A stretch of 19,306 nucleotides of DNA from Candidatus Iainarchaeum sp. (GTDB lineage: Archaea > B1Sed10-29): contig PULY01000042.1 in assembly GCA_003551125.1 (NCBI GenBank), forward strand, positions 1-19,306, in the 5' to 3' direction. Within the stretch, counting starts at the first letter, position 1, and each line of letters begins with the position of its first letter. The position numbers and the translations under genes are program-made. The notes under the pieces are model-generated. The model worked only from the letters and a program-made list of their open reading frames with translations, did not search any database and had not been told where the DNA came from. Below are positions 1 to 6,564 of this stretch, piece by piece.

Positions 1-132
1 ATAGAAGAAACTATGGGGATTATAGGTATTAAAGGAGAAGAGAAAAAGAAGTTTGTAAGAGGGACTATTAATAAAATTAAAGTTGATGAAAAGAAACAAG
101 ATAAGCTTAGAGATATATTGAGAAGATTCTAG
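1..132 (+). CDS. 3' end of an unidentified protein gene (partial)
   Basis: Reading frame 1 is open from the window edge for 43 codons and ends in TAG. The visible C-terminus is lysine-rich (it contains KGEEKKKFVRG and ends in DILRRF) and matches no family I can name. Codon use (AGA, ATA, GAA, AAA) resembles the confident genes, so it is probably real coding sequence. The gene runs toward the tRNA-Ser gene, which lies on the opposite strand about 30 bases on. The start lies outside the window, so length and domains cannot be judged. Confidence 0.6.
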   Translation: MEETMGIIGIKGEEKKKFVRGTINKIKVDEKKQDKLRDILRRF

Positions 133-161
133 CTTTTCTAAATTCGTTTTATTGGTAGAAA

Positions 162-243
162 CGCGGGGACCGGGATTCGAACCCGGGTGACCGTAAGGTC
201 ACTGGTTTAGCAAACCAGCGCACTACCACTATGCGACCCCCGC
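162..243 (-). tRNA. tRNA-Ser (anticodon GCU)
   Basis: On the minus strand this folds into a complete class II tRNA of 82 nt. The acceptor stem begins GCGGGGG and pairs with UCCCCGC, followed by discriminator G. The D stem is GCA/UGC. The anticodon stem CUGGU/ACCAG encloses loop UUGCUAA, giving anticodon GCU for AGC/AGU codons. A long variable arm UGACC-UUAC-GGUCA is diagnostic of a Ser-type tRNA. The T arm is CCGGG-UUCGAAU-CCCGG. The CCA end is not encoded. No intron is seen. It sits about 32 bases downstream of the S16 protease gene on the same strand, so the two could be co-transcribed. Confidence 0.97.
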
Positions 244-275
244 TTTTAGTCATTTAATTATTTTTTTAGTTCTTT

Positions 276-983
276 TTATCTCTTCATTACTTCGAATGCT
301 TCTTTCAAGTTACTAACACAAGTTACTTTTATTCCTTCTTGATTTTCATGTTCTTCACATTGACTCATAGGAATTATTATTTCTTCCATTCCTTCTTCTT
401 TAGCTACGTTTATTTTTTCTCCAAGCAGTGAAACTGGTGCTACTGATCCTTTTGATCTTAGTACTCCTGTTGCTACTTTTTTTCTACTGTTTATGTTTTC
501 TCCCGTTATTATTTCTTTCAGAGCTATTCCAAGAGATAATGACCCACTGGATCCTTTTATTGATCCTGTTTGAGTTGTACTTATTTTTATATCTGTTTTA
601 CTCAATTTTAATCCTGTTTCTTCTTCCACCGCTTTTTTTACATCTCTAGTTGAGGATTGAAACGAGTTATCATAGGTGTTTTCATTTGTTTTTATCAGTA
701 TATCTCCTTCTCCAAGAGTTGTTTCCACTGTGAAATTCATTAGTTTTCCCGTTTCATTGTCTGGATGTATTCCTATTCCTTTAACACTTGATTTTTGTCC
801 ACTTATTCCTATTATTTCTTCGTAATCGTAAGGTTCTCTTATTATTTTTTCTTCGATGATGTATTCTGTTTCTTTTATAGTGTCTGTTCTTAATTCTTGA
901 AATACTATGCCTCCAAAGAAAGCGATTTCAGCTATTACTATTATTGCTATTATTTTCCAGACATGTTTCCATTTAATATTCAT
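276..983 (-). CDS. Membrane-anchored Lon-type (S16) serine protease without ATPase domain
   Basis: A 235-aa protein with a short basic N-terminus, one hydrophobic anchor (about residues 9-28), a linker and a Lon-like proteolytic domain (about 60-232). The motif KGSSGSLSLGIAL (143-155) aligns with the Lon/LonB catalytic segment GDSAS, placing the nucleophile at Ser146. PVSLLGEK (183-190) aligns with the Lon P-GG-xxK segment, placing the general base at Lys190. The spacing of 44 residues is close to the usual 43. No AAA+ module is present, so ATP-driven unfolding must be absent or supplied in trans. This fits the archaeal stand-alone family I know as COG1750. The anchor suggests the catalytic domain faces outward, though topology is inferred. 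It lies between SRP RNA and tRNA-Ser on the same strand. Exact substrates are unknown. Confidence 0.85.
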   Translation of the reverse strand: MNIKWKHVWKIIAIIVIAEIAFFGGIVFQELRTDTIKETEYIIEEKIIREPYDYEEIIGISGQKSSVKGIGIHPDNETGKLMNFTVETTLGEGDILIKTNENTYDNSFQSSTRDVKKAVEEETGLKLSKTDIKISTTQTGSIKGSSGSLSLGIALKEIITGENINSRKKVATGVLRSKGSVAPVSLLGEKINVAKEEGMEEIIIPMSQCEEHENQEGIKVTCVSNLKEAFEVMKR

Positions 984-1001
984 TTTTACACGTTTTTTGA
1001 G

Positions 1002-1278
1002 TGGTGAACGTGCCCAGAGTTCGTTGAAAACTCAACGTGGTCAGCTACCCAGAATACGTCTCGTCTCTGCGACCTCTTAGACACCCCAATCATATGTTAG
1101 AGCTGCTCCCGTCAGGGCCTGACTCGGTTCCATATGAATGGAGTCCTAAAAGACAGAGAGTCTGCAACGGATCCTGGACTGCCGCGTTTATTGTTTTCAA
1201 CTGCCTCTGGAACTCGCCTCTCCATATCGGGGATTTGAGATTTTAAGAGACCCCTAGCCTCCCGGCTCCAGTTCACCG
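1002..1278 (-). ncRNA. ffs: Signal recognition particle RNA (7S RNA)
   Basis: A GC-rich, non-coding block of about 277 nt in AT-rich surroundings. Read on the minus strand, the 5' GGUGAAC (1271-1277) pairs with 3' GUUCACC (1003-1009) as helix 1. The Alu part contains GAGCCGGGAGGC and CCCCGAUAUGG, like archaeal 7S RNAs. The S domain has the SRP54-binding helix 8: GUCAGGCCC, loop UGAC, then GGGAGCAGC (about 1104-1123), the universal asymmetric-loop signature. Flanking CCAUUCAUAUG and CAUAUGAUUGG close the arm. The apical tetraloop is UGAC rather than the usual GGAA. The transcript would run toward the S16 protease gene 19 bases on. The ends are estimated from helix 1 only. Confidence 0.9.
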
Positions 1279-1297
1279 TATTATTTTTTCATTTTAG

Positions 1298-1307
1298 TTT
1301 AATAAAA
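1298..1307 (-). promoter_or_regulatory. Candidate TATA box for SRP RNA
   Basis: On the minus strand TTTTATTAAA lies roughly 20-29 bases upstream of the inferred 5' end of the SRP RNA, the normal archaeal TATA position. It is set in generally AT-rich sequence, so the call rests on spacing. Confidence 0.5.
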
Positions 1308-1443
1308 TCCTTTCTTTTTCAACTAGTCAGATAATGAGATTGTAATTATTTTACATGTGTTTTGGGTCTTTTGAGGACTTCTTTTTTTCCGTATATCTGA
1401 ATTATTTCCTTTTTTGATGGTTATTCGACTTATTTCTTTGAAG

Positions 1444-1452
1444 TTTATACAT
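1444..1452 (+). promoter_or_regulatory. Candidate TATA box for ftsZ
   Basis: TTTATACAT would set transcription start near 1470-1475, about 30 bases upstream of the GTG start, leaving room for the Shine-Dalgarno. This is spacing-based inference in AT-rich DNA. Confidence 0.35.
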
Positions 1453-1487
1453 AAGTAATAAAAAGTAGTTTTACCCTAAATTAATGT

Positions 1488-1504
1488 GAGGTGACGTTAT
1501 AGTG
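1488..1504 (+). promoter_or_regulatory. Ribosome binding site selecting the GTG start of ftsZ
   Basis: GAGGTGA (1488-1494) lies seven bases before GTG at 1502. The first in-frame ATG (1511) would be 16 bases away, too far, so GTG is preferred. Confidence 0.7.
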
Positions 1505-2587
1505 GAATCAATGATAAATAGAGCAGATGAAGCTAAAGAAGAAAAGACCGAACAAGAGGCCAAATTGATCGAAGGGCCGAGTATACAAGTGATTGGAGCA
1601 GGAGGAGCAGGAAACAATACTGTTAACCGACTAGCCAGAATAGGAATAGATGGAGCAGAAATGATAGCTATAAATACTGATAAACAGCATCTTGGACTAA
1701 TACACGATTCTGTTAAAAAAATACTTGTAGGGCAAAGTGTTACTAGAGGACTAGGAGCAGGTGGAGAACCCCAAGTAGGAGCTAAAGCTGCTGAAGTATC
1801 TAGAGGAACATTATCCGACGCTATGGAAGGAGTAGATATGCTGTTCTTAACAGCCGGAATGGGTGGAGGAACAGGTACAGGAGCCGCTCCAATAGTAGCA
1901 GATGTTGCAAAAGAACAAGGAGCTATAGTAATAGCAATGGTAACTTATCCATTTAAACTGGAAAAAGCAAGGCTTGGGAAAGCGGACAAAGGAATTGAAA
2001 AACTAAGAAGTGCAGCAGACACAGTTATTGTAATTGATAACAACAGATTAGTAGAATTAGTTCCAAACTTACCAATGGAGCAAGCATTCTCAGTAGCAGA
2101 CGAAGTAATAGCTAGAGCAGTTAAAGGAATAACTGAAACAATAACAACACCATCTCTAATAAACTTAGACTACGCTGACGTTAGAGCAATAATGCAAGAG
2201 GCTGGAGTGTCAGTAATATCTGTAGGAGAAGCAAAAGGACATAGCAGAATAGAAGAAGCTGTGGAAGACACCCTAAAGAACAGTCTTTTGGATGTTGATT
2301 ACGCAGGAGCACAAGGTTGCTTGATTCACATAACTGGTGGACCAGATATGACGCTTGGAGAAGCAAATGAAATTGGAGAAAAAGTAACTGAAGCTGTAGA
2401 TCCCAGTGCAACAGTAATCTGGGGAGCTAGAGTAACACCTGAATATGAAGGTAAAATTGAAGTAATCTCCATAATGACAGGTGTAAGATCTCCAAATATA
2501 AGAGGTCCAATGGGCGAATCCATGCAATCTTCTTCAGAGAAGAGAATGGTTAAAGAAGGAGAACTAGGTATAGATTACCTAAAGTAA
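1502..2587 (+). CDS. ftsZ: Cell division GTPase FtsZ (FtsZ1-type)
   Basis: A 361-aa tubulin-superfamily GTPase that polymerises into the mid-cell ring. Visible motifs are the nucleotide-binding loop GAGGAGNNTVNRL (32-44), the tubulin signature GGGTGTG (121-127), and the T7 catalytic loop NLDYADV (221-227), whose acidic residues complete the GTPase site of the next subunit. The C-terminal domain is standard (DMTLGEANEIGEKV, about 282-294). The tail ends ELGIDYLK after a short linker, like archaeal FtsZ1, and probably carries the SepF-type partner-binding peptide. The N-terminus has a charged extension of about 25 residues. It is monocistronic: it has its own upstream region and a hairpin behind it, and converges on the site-2 protease gene. 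Confidence 0.98.
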   Translation: MESMINRADEAKEEKTEQEAKLIEGPSIQVIGAGGAGNNTVNRLARIGIDGAEMIAINTDKQHLGLIHDSVKKILVGQSVTRGLGAGGEPQVGAKAAEVSRGTLSDAMEGVDMLFLTAGMGGGTGTGAAPIVADVAKEQGAIVIAMVTYPFKLEKARLGKADKGIEKLRSAADTVIVIDNNRLVELVPNLPMEQAFSVADEVIARAVKGITETITTPSLINLDYADVRAIMQEAGVSVISVGEAKGHSRIEEAVEDTLKNSLLDVDYAGAQGCLIHITGGPDMTLGEANEIGEKVTEAVDPSATVIWGARVTPEYEGKIEVISIMTGVRSPNIRGPMGESMQSSSEKRMVKEGELGIDYLK

Positions 2588-2602
2588 TTGCTAAGAGCAA
2601 TT
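2586..2602 (+). repeat. Small perfect inverted repeat over the ftsZ stop codon
   Basis: AATTGCT-AAG-AGCAATT is a perfect 7-bp hairpin with a 3-base loop that includes the end of the TAA stop. It has no U-tract directly behind it. It may protect the mRNA end or be chance. Confidence 0.4.
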
Positions 2603-2617
2603 TGGGAGATTGAATTA

Positions 2618-2680
2618 GGGAACCGGGTTATTTTTGATCCTGGTTTTTCCCGTTCGTCTCTATTTTTTTATTTTTATTTT
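2618..2680 (+). terminator. Hairpin plus T-tract terminator after ftsZ
   Basis: GGGAACCGGG (2618-2627) can pair with CCTGGTTTTTCCC (2639-2651) around an AT loop, with one G-T pair and a small bulge. T-rich stretches follow at 2661-2680. It lies between the convergent ftsZ and site-2 protease genes. Confidence 0.6.
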
Positions 2681-2688
2681 AGATTTAT

Positions 2689-3975
2689 TCAAAAGAAATA
2701 TGGTAGTACGTTTATTACTAATAGTATTGATACTAGTACAGTTAATGATAATGATATGAATTTTCCTGTCTTCTTTGAATCTAAACCTGCTTTTTCACCA
2801 TAAAAACTAGCTATATCTTCCGTTATTCTTGCCCCGTCGAATATAGCGAATGGAAGATAGTTTATAACTCCTATTAGGAAGTTTAATAGCACTATCCATG
2901 TAAATATTCCTATAATGTAGTTTTGAATCCAGTAACTAGCTCCAAGTATTCCTCTTTCTTCTTGTCTTATTGTTATTCCGAGACTTCCATAAACATCCGT
3001 TTTTCCATCTATTTCTCCTGCATCTGTTTCTAACGTAACTTCCGTTTCAGGTGCTCTTACTTCGTGCAACTCTTCTATGTTATATATTTTCGTTCCAGGT
3101 TCTATTCTTCCGTAGAAAGAAGATGTTTCTGATATTTCTGTAACTTCCCAGTATTTTATATTTTCCATTTCTTGTTGATGTAGTCCTGGAGCTACGAATA
3201 ATTGTAGAGGTAGAAGTATAACTGCTCCTATTGCAAATGCTGTAATTAAGTTTGTCATTGAACCAACCGAATATACTCTACTTCTTTTTCTACGTGTGGT
3301 TTTTTCTAATTCTTTTTCATCAGGTTCCGTAAAGGCTCCTATTGGAATTATTCCAAGAGTTAATAAACCAACTGATTTGACTGCTATGTTTTCTACTCTT
3401 GATACTACTGCATGTCCCCATTCATGAACAATTAAGAGTATTACCAGCCCAATAATTGCATATAAAGGAACATAAAGAGGAATTCCAGGAACTTTCATTC
3501 CAGGTATTACTGGAGCTACTCCAGGCATTGCTGATTCTCCTACCAGTAAACTTGTTATTATTGTAATTGATTGTTGAAGTAGTGCTAATAGAGCAAAACC
3601 TCCTAATCCTGCTATAAGTGTAACTATGCTTGTGATTGTTATGTCCATTGCTCCTCCAGGAATAACTACTAATCCTAGAGTCGATAATGCGAAAACTAAA
3701 TAATATAATATTATTCTCTTAGATTTTTCTTTTCTATCGTAAAGTAGAAAGATAGTGGAAATCAATCCGAATGAGAATACTATTCCCAAATCAGCTATCA
3801 CTTTCCATAGTTTTTTTCTCTTGGAAAGTTTTTCTATTGTATTTAGAGTTCTCTTAGTCTTCCACATGCATAAAGGACCATATACTTCTACCTTTGATTT
3901 CTTTTTTAGTATTATTGCAGGTACAGTTGCAAGTATCAGCACTATAATTATTATCAGCATTGTTGATGAAATCAT
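2689..3975 (-). CDS. Site-2 protease family zinc metalloprotease (M50)
   Basis: A 428-aa polytopic membrane protease that cleaves substrates inside the bilayer. The zinc-binding HEWGH (184-188) lies in a hydrophobic helix. The third-ligand motif NYLPFAIFDG (372-381) matches the family NxxPxxxxDG. RVYSVGSMTNLI (233-244) matches the conserved segment after the first catalytic helix. The stretch 275-340, with IEPGTKIYNI, is a PDZ-like insert outside the membrane. N-terminal hydrophobic segments lie near 5-23, 62-78, 88-106 and 112-145. It is the last gene of a three-gene operon (Hsp20-like, MBF1, S2P) with gaps of 11-12 bases. Its start has AAGGAT upstream. Family assignment is secure; the substrate is unknown. 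Confidence 0.93.
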   Translation of the reverse strand: MISSTMLIIIIVLILATVPAIILKKKSKVEVYGPLCMWKTKRTLNTIEKLSKRKKLWKVIADLGIVFSFGLISTIFLLYDRKEKSKRIILYYLVFALSTLGLVVIPGGAMDITITSIVTLIAGLGGFALLALLQQSITIITSLLVGESAMPGVAPVIPGMKVPGIPLYVPLYAIIGLVILLIVHEWGHAVVSRVENIAVKSVGLLTLGIIPIGAFTEPDEKELEKTTRRKRSRVYSVGSMTNLITAFAIGAVILLPLQLFVAPGLHQQEMENIKYWEVTEISETSSFYGRIEPGTKIYNIEELHEVRAPETEVTLETDAGEIDGKTDVYGSLGITIRQEERGILGASYWIQNYIIGIFTWIVLLNFLIGVINYLPFAIFDGARITEDIASFYGEKAGLDSKKTGKFISLSLTVLVSILLVINVLPYFF

Positions 3976-3987
3976 TTTATCCTTCTT

Positions 3988-4452
3988 TTATTTTTCTTTT
4001 AGTTTTATTATGTCCCCTATGGTTGTTTTCCTTTTCTTTTTGTCTTTTTTTCTCTTGTATCCTTTGAATTTCGCTGGTTCTTGATATAGTTCTATGTTGA
4101 GTGTTTTTTCCAATTTTCTAACTGTTTTTTCACTTGGCATTATCTTTTCGTTCTCTATTTTCCTGATTCTCGATTCTTTTTCTTTTATTTTATTAGATAA
4201 TTGTTTTTGGGTTAATTTTTCTTTTTCTCTTTTCTTTTTTATTATTTTTCCGTAGTTATCCACTAGTTCTTTCCTTTTTTTCCGCTTTGTTTTCTTTTCT
4301 TCTTTTTTTCCAGTTTTTTTCCTTTTTTTAATTTCTTTTTTTATTGTTCTTCCGTGTTCTTTACAGTTTTTACAAGCGGTTAGTTTTGAGTTTCCTAATT
4401 CTATTTTCCATGTATTTTCTGCTTCTTTTCCACAGATCTCACAGATTGACAT
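3988..4452 (-). CDS. mbf1: Archaeal multiprotein bridging factor 1 (MBF1)
   Basis: A 154-aa protein with a zinc ribbon (Cys4, Cys7, Cys27, Cys30 in CEIC...CKNC), a very basic linker (about 38-62), a helix-turn-helix of the Cro/XRE type (about 65-122, LTQKQLSNKIKEKESRIRKIE), and a basic tail. This order defines archaeal MBF1, the relative of the eukaryotic coactivator that bridges TBP and activators; in archaea it is linked to ribosomes and stress. A full AGGAGG lies six bases before ATG, so strong translation is expected. It is the middle gene of the Hsp20-MBF1-S2P operon. It could in principle be a local regulator of that operon, but this is not shown by the sequence. Confidence 0.92.
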   Translation of the reverse strand: MSICEICGKEAENTWKIELGNSKLTACKNCKEHGRTIKKEIKKRKKTGKKEEKKTKRKKRKELVDNYGKIIKKKREKEKLTQKQLSNKIKEKESRIRKIENEKIMPSEKTVRKLEKTLNIELYQEPAKFKGYKRKKDKKKRKTTIGDIIKLKEK

Positions 4453-4463
4453 TAGTAGCCTCC

Positions 4464-4928
4464 TTATACGTCTTTTTCTTCCTTATCTATTTTTAATTCC
4501 AGTATATTATTTTTATATGTTTTTTCTACTATTTCTCTTAATTTACCTGCTAGTGGTAGTTCTTTATATATTTCAGGCGTTCGAATAACTAAATTATTTT
4601 TTATTAACTCTGTTTCTATTTCTTCTTCTTTTGGAGATTCTTCAAGTTCCATTATCACATTTAGTTGATTTCCTTTATCTATTACATCTAGCATTTCTTT
4701 ATTAGGTTCTCTTTTTGGTCCTAGGCTTCTCTTTATTTCTGTTGGATTTTCTCCGTCTCTTTCCACTGAGAAATTTATTCTTATATTGTTCTGCATATCA
4801 GGAAATCTGTTTCTATCCTTATTGATTCTTGTATTCATCATTTCATCTATTCTTCTTTGCATTTCTTCGAAGATTTCTTCCACTGGGTCTCTTTTTCTCG
4901 GATCATTTTTTTTGTTTTCGGGATCCAT
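4464..4928 (-). CDS. Divergent Hsp20/alpha-crystallin family protein
   Basis: A 154-aa protein with a polar N-terminus (DPVEEIFEEMQRRIDEMM, about 14-31) and a C-terminal alpha-crystallin-like domain (about 79-148): LDVIDKGNQLNVIMELEE resembles the entry strand of Hsp20, and EKTYKNNILELKIDK (135-149) resembles the family YKNGxLxIxLPK strand. The usual LPGV segment is LEESP and no C-terminal I-x-I motif is visible, so oligomerisation may differ from typical sHSPs. The start is set at ATG 4928 because GGTGA lies five bases before it; an in-frame GTG at 4937 is part of the Shine-Dalgarno itself. It is the first gene of an operon with MBF1 and site-2 protease. A palindrome lies in its promoter. 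Confidence 0.8.
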   Translation of the reverse strand: MDPENKKNDPRKRDPVEEIFEEMQRRIDEMMNTRINKDRNRFPDMQNNIRINFSVERDGENPTEIKRSLGPKREPNKEMLDVIDKGNQLNVIMELEESPKEEEIETELIKNNLVIRTPEIYKELPLAGKLREIVEKTYKNNILELKIDKEEKDV

Positions 4929-4938
4929 TTCGTTCACC
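4926..4938 (-). promoter_or_regulatory. RBS-start module of the divergent hsp20
   Basis: On the minus strand GGTGA (4934-4938) is followed by ACGAA and ATG. It favours ATG 4928 over the in-frame GTG 4937. Confidence 0.7.
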
Positions 4939-4982
4939 TGTTATATTTTATTGTCTTTGTCGGTTATTTATTTAACGTGTTT

Positions 4983-4996
4983 GTGTTTTTAAACAC
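4983..4996 (-). promoter_or_regulatory. Palindrome and possible TATA box upstream of hsp20-mbf1-S2P operon
   Basis: GTGTTT-TT-AAACAC is a perfect 6-bp inverted repeat that overlaps a TATA-like TTTAAAAA on the minus strand, about 55-68 bases before the hsp20 start. A dyad over a TATA box is a plausible repressor site. A second TATA-like stretch nearer the gene (AAATAAATA, about 4967-4975) is an alternative. Confidence 0.4.
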
Positions 4997-5204
4997 TTTT
5001 GATTAGGGTTTTTAAATGTTTTTTATTTCTTTTAGAGTCTTATTTGTCATTTGCAGTTATTTTAATATTTTCTTTGTTTTTAATTTGTGTTTCTGGAGCT
5101 CTTTTATTCATTAATATTCAATTGTTTTACTTTTTAACATTTTCTATACTTTTCATTATTAGAAATAGTCTTTCATGTTTTTTTAATTGTTTTTAGCGGT
5201 TTTT
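4997..5204. other. AT-rich intergenic spacer
   Basis: About 200 bases of T-rich (plus strand) sequence between the unknown 299-aa gene and the hsp20 operon promoter. I see no convincing gene, RNA fold or direct repeat. Hydrophobic open frames here are a by-product of T-rich codons. Confidence 0.5.
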
Positions 5205-6104
5205 CTATGTGTAGTAGTCTTTTATTCTTCCTTTAGGCATTATTAGTATTCTTGATTCTTCTATTTCTTCTCTGTTTTTTTCAGTATTTGGTTTTACTTC
5301 TATCTTGATTTTTTTGCTTTTACGTGTTTTTTCATCTTTTTCGTAGGTTGTTTTGCCAGTTGGAAGTTTAAATTTTATTTTAGTTGGTTTTTTTATTTTT
5401 TTAACTTCCTTAATGTTGTATAATAGGTTTTTGCTATCTGATTTTATACAAAATCTTGATCCTTCTTTAGCATATTCAGTTTCGGGTAATATTTCTTCAG
5501 CTATTTTTTCGCCTAGCTCTTTTGAGGAAAAAGGTTCAATTGATAAATATTTTTTTCTAAATCCTTTGTTTTTTGCTTTTATTAATATTTCTTTGTCCTC
5601 TATTGATTCGTAATTTATCATTTCTAGTTTTTGGTCCTTTAATACTTCTTGAATTGTTTTTTCTTTTGTTTTAGTTTTAAATAAACCTTTATAAGTTGCT
5701 TTTAATGGGTATAAGTAATCAATTGTTGTTTTTATGATTATTAGTCCGTTATCTTTTAGTTTTTTCACTGTTTTATGCATTTCTTTGATTGCGTTTGGTC
5801 TTTCATCTACTATTACTTGATATTTTTTATCTTCTGTTTCTAATTCTCCTATTCTATATGTTGTGTATGGTATTCCTTCTTTTTTTATTTCTTTATTTTC
5901 CTTGAGATTTATGGCTTCTTCTTCTGTTTTTACAGGTGAATTTGAAGGTATTATCGCTCTGGATTCAAATTTATTTCCTTTTCCAGCCATTTTTCCCGCT
6001 ATGTATAGTGCTCTAGAAAGTGATTTTTCTCCTAAGAACAGAGGTTTTCCATTTTCTAGTTCTTTTTCTATCTTTTCGTATATTTTTAGTTCTATGTTGT
6101 CCAT
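5205..6104 (-). CDS. Unrecognised 299-aa protein, possibly a decayed Rossmann-fold methyltransferase
   Basis: I do not recognise this protein. Residues 20-55 (PLFLGEKSLSRALYIAGKMA) have a beta-loop-helix look. Residues 93-126 (YQVIVDERPNAIKEMHKTV, then DNGLIIIKTTI) resemble the D-x-x-P and LKxGGxxIIK strands of class I SAM methyltransferases. A glycine-rich SAM loop is not visible, so activity is doubtful. Residues 180-299 are very basic (KKIKKPTKIKFKLP, RKSKKIKIEVK), suggesting nucleic acid or ribosome contact. The start ATG has AGAGGA a few bases upstream. It is probably monocistronic, divergent from the PRC-barrel gene. Coding is well supported by length and codon use; function is not. Confidence 0.75.
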   Translation of the reverse strand: MDNIELKIYEKIEKELENGKPLFLGEKSLSRALYIAGKMAGKGNKFESRAIIPSNSPVKTEEEAINLKENKEIKKEGIPYTTYRIGELETEDKKYQVIVDERPNAIKEMHKTVKKLKDNGLIIIKTTIDYLYPLKATYKGLFKTKTKEKTIQEVLKDQKLEMINYESIEDKEILIKAKNKGFRKKYLSIEPFSSKELGEKIAEEILPETEYAKEGSRFCIKSDSKNLLYNIKEVKKIKKPTKIKFKLPTGKTTYEKDEKTRKSKKIKIEVKPNTEKNREEIEESRILIMPKGRIKDYYT

Positions 6105-6185
6105 CTTAATCCTCTTTAGTTATGCTTAATCATTGGGATTGTTATCTTTTATTGTTTTGGGATTTTTTGATTGTCTTTCAGTAAT

Positions 6186-6195
6186 CTTTTTAAAC
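6186..6195 (+). promoter_or_regulatory. Candidate TATA box for the PRC-barrel gene
   Basis: CTTTTTAAAC lies about 30 bases before the GGTGA of the PRC-barrel gene, so transcription would begin just before the Shine-Dalgarno, giving a very short leader. Confidence 0.5.
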
Positions 6196-6216
6196 CTGTA
6201 GTTATTTAGATTTACT

Positions 6217-6229
6217 GGTGAAGAAAATG
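6217..6229 (+). promoter_or_regulatory. RBS-start module of the PRC-barrel gene
   Basis: GGTGA (6217-6221), AGAAA, then ATG 6227. The in-frame GTG at 6218 belongs to the ribosome binding site and is not the preferred start. Confidence 0.7.
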
Positions 6230-6463
6230 GCGATAGAAATATCTAAAGTTTACGGAAAAAAGATTTACGATACTGATGGAGAATATGTAGGAGAAGCTAA
6301 TGATCTTATATTGGATACTGAAGAAGGAAAGGCAGTTAGAATAACTACTAGAGAACTTGATAAGTTATCCACTAAGAGAGAACTTTCTGAGACCTTAAAA
6401 CAGAATAGTGTTCTCTACGATAGAGTTGAATCAGTTTCCGATATAGTATTAGTTAGAAAGTGA
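6227..6463 (+). CDS. PRC-barrel domain protein, resembling CdpB division-site proteins
   Basis: A 78-aa single-domain protein. YGKKIYDTDGEYVGEANDL (9-27) followed by ILDTEEGKAVRI (28-39) is the classic PRC-barrel opening (a GK-x-V-x-T-x-DG-x-x-x-G pattern), and VLYDRVESVSDIVLVRK (62-78) is the closing strand pair. Single-domain archaeal PRC-barrel proteins of this size include CdpB1 and CdpB2, which work with SepF and FtsZ in Haloferax. RNA-related PRC proteins are the alternative. ftsZ is only about 4 kb away, though not in an operon. The gene has its own TATA box and a strong GGTGA-ATG spacing. A T-rich stretch at 6480-6503 could terminate it. The division role is inference from family resemblance. 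Confidence 0.8.
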   Translation: MAIEISKVYGKKIYDTDGEYVGEANDLILDTEEGKAVRITTRELDKLSTKRELSETLKQNSVLYDRVESVSDIVLVRK

Positions 6464-6564
6464 GAGGTAATTACTCCTGTTACTTTCATTTTATTTTCTA
6501 TTTTTAATAATGGTTCTTTGATTTGAATAATAAATAATAAAGGAGAAATAGGGTTTAAGGTTTT

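Noticed and set aside
1037..1246. Plus-strand open frame of 69 codons
   Set aside because: It lies wholly inside the SRP RNA on the opposite strand; its composition follows the RNA helices and it has no ribosome binding site.
4999..5196. Hydrophobic 65-aa open frame starting TTG
   Set aside because: T-rich non-coding DNA reads as Phe/Leu/Ser on this strand; there is no Shine-Dalgarno and no pattern typical of a membrane protein beyond composition.
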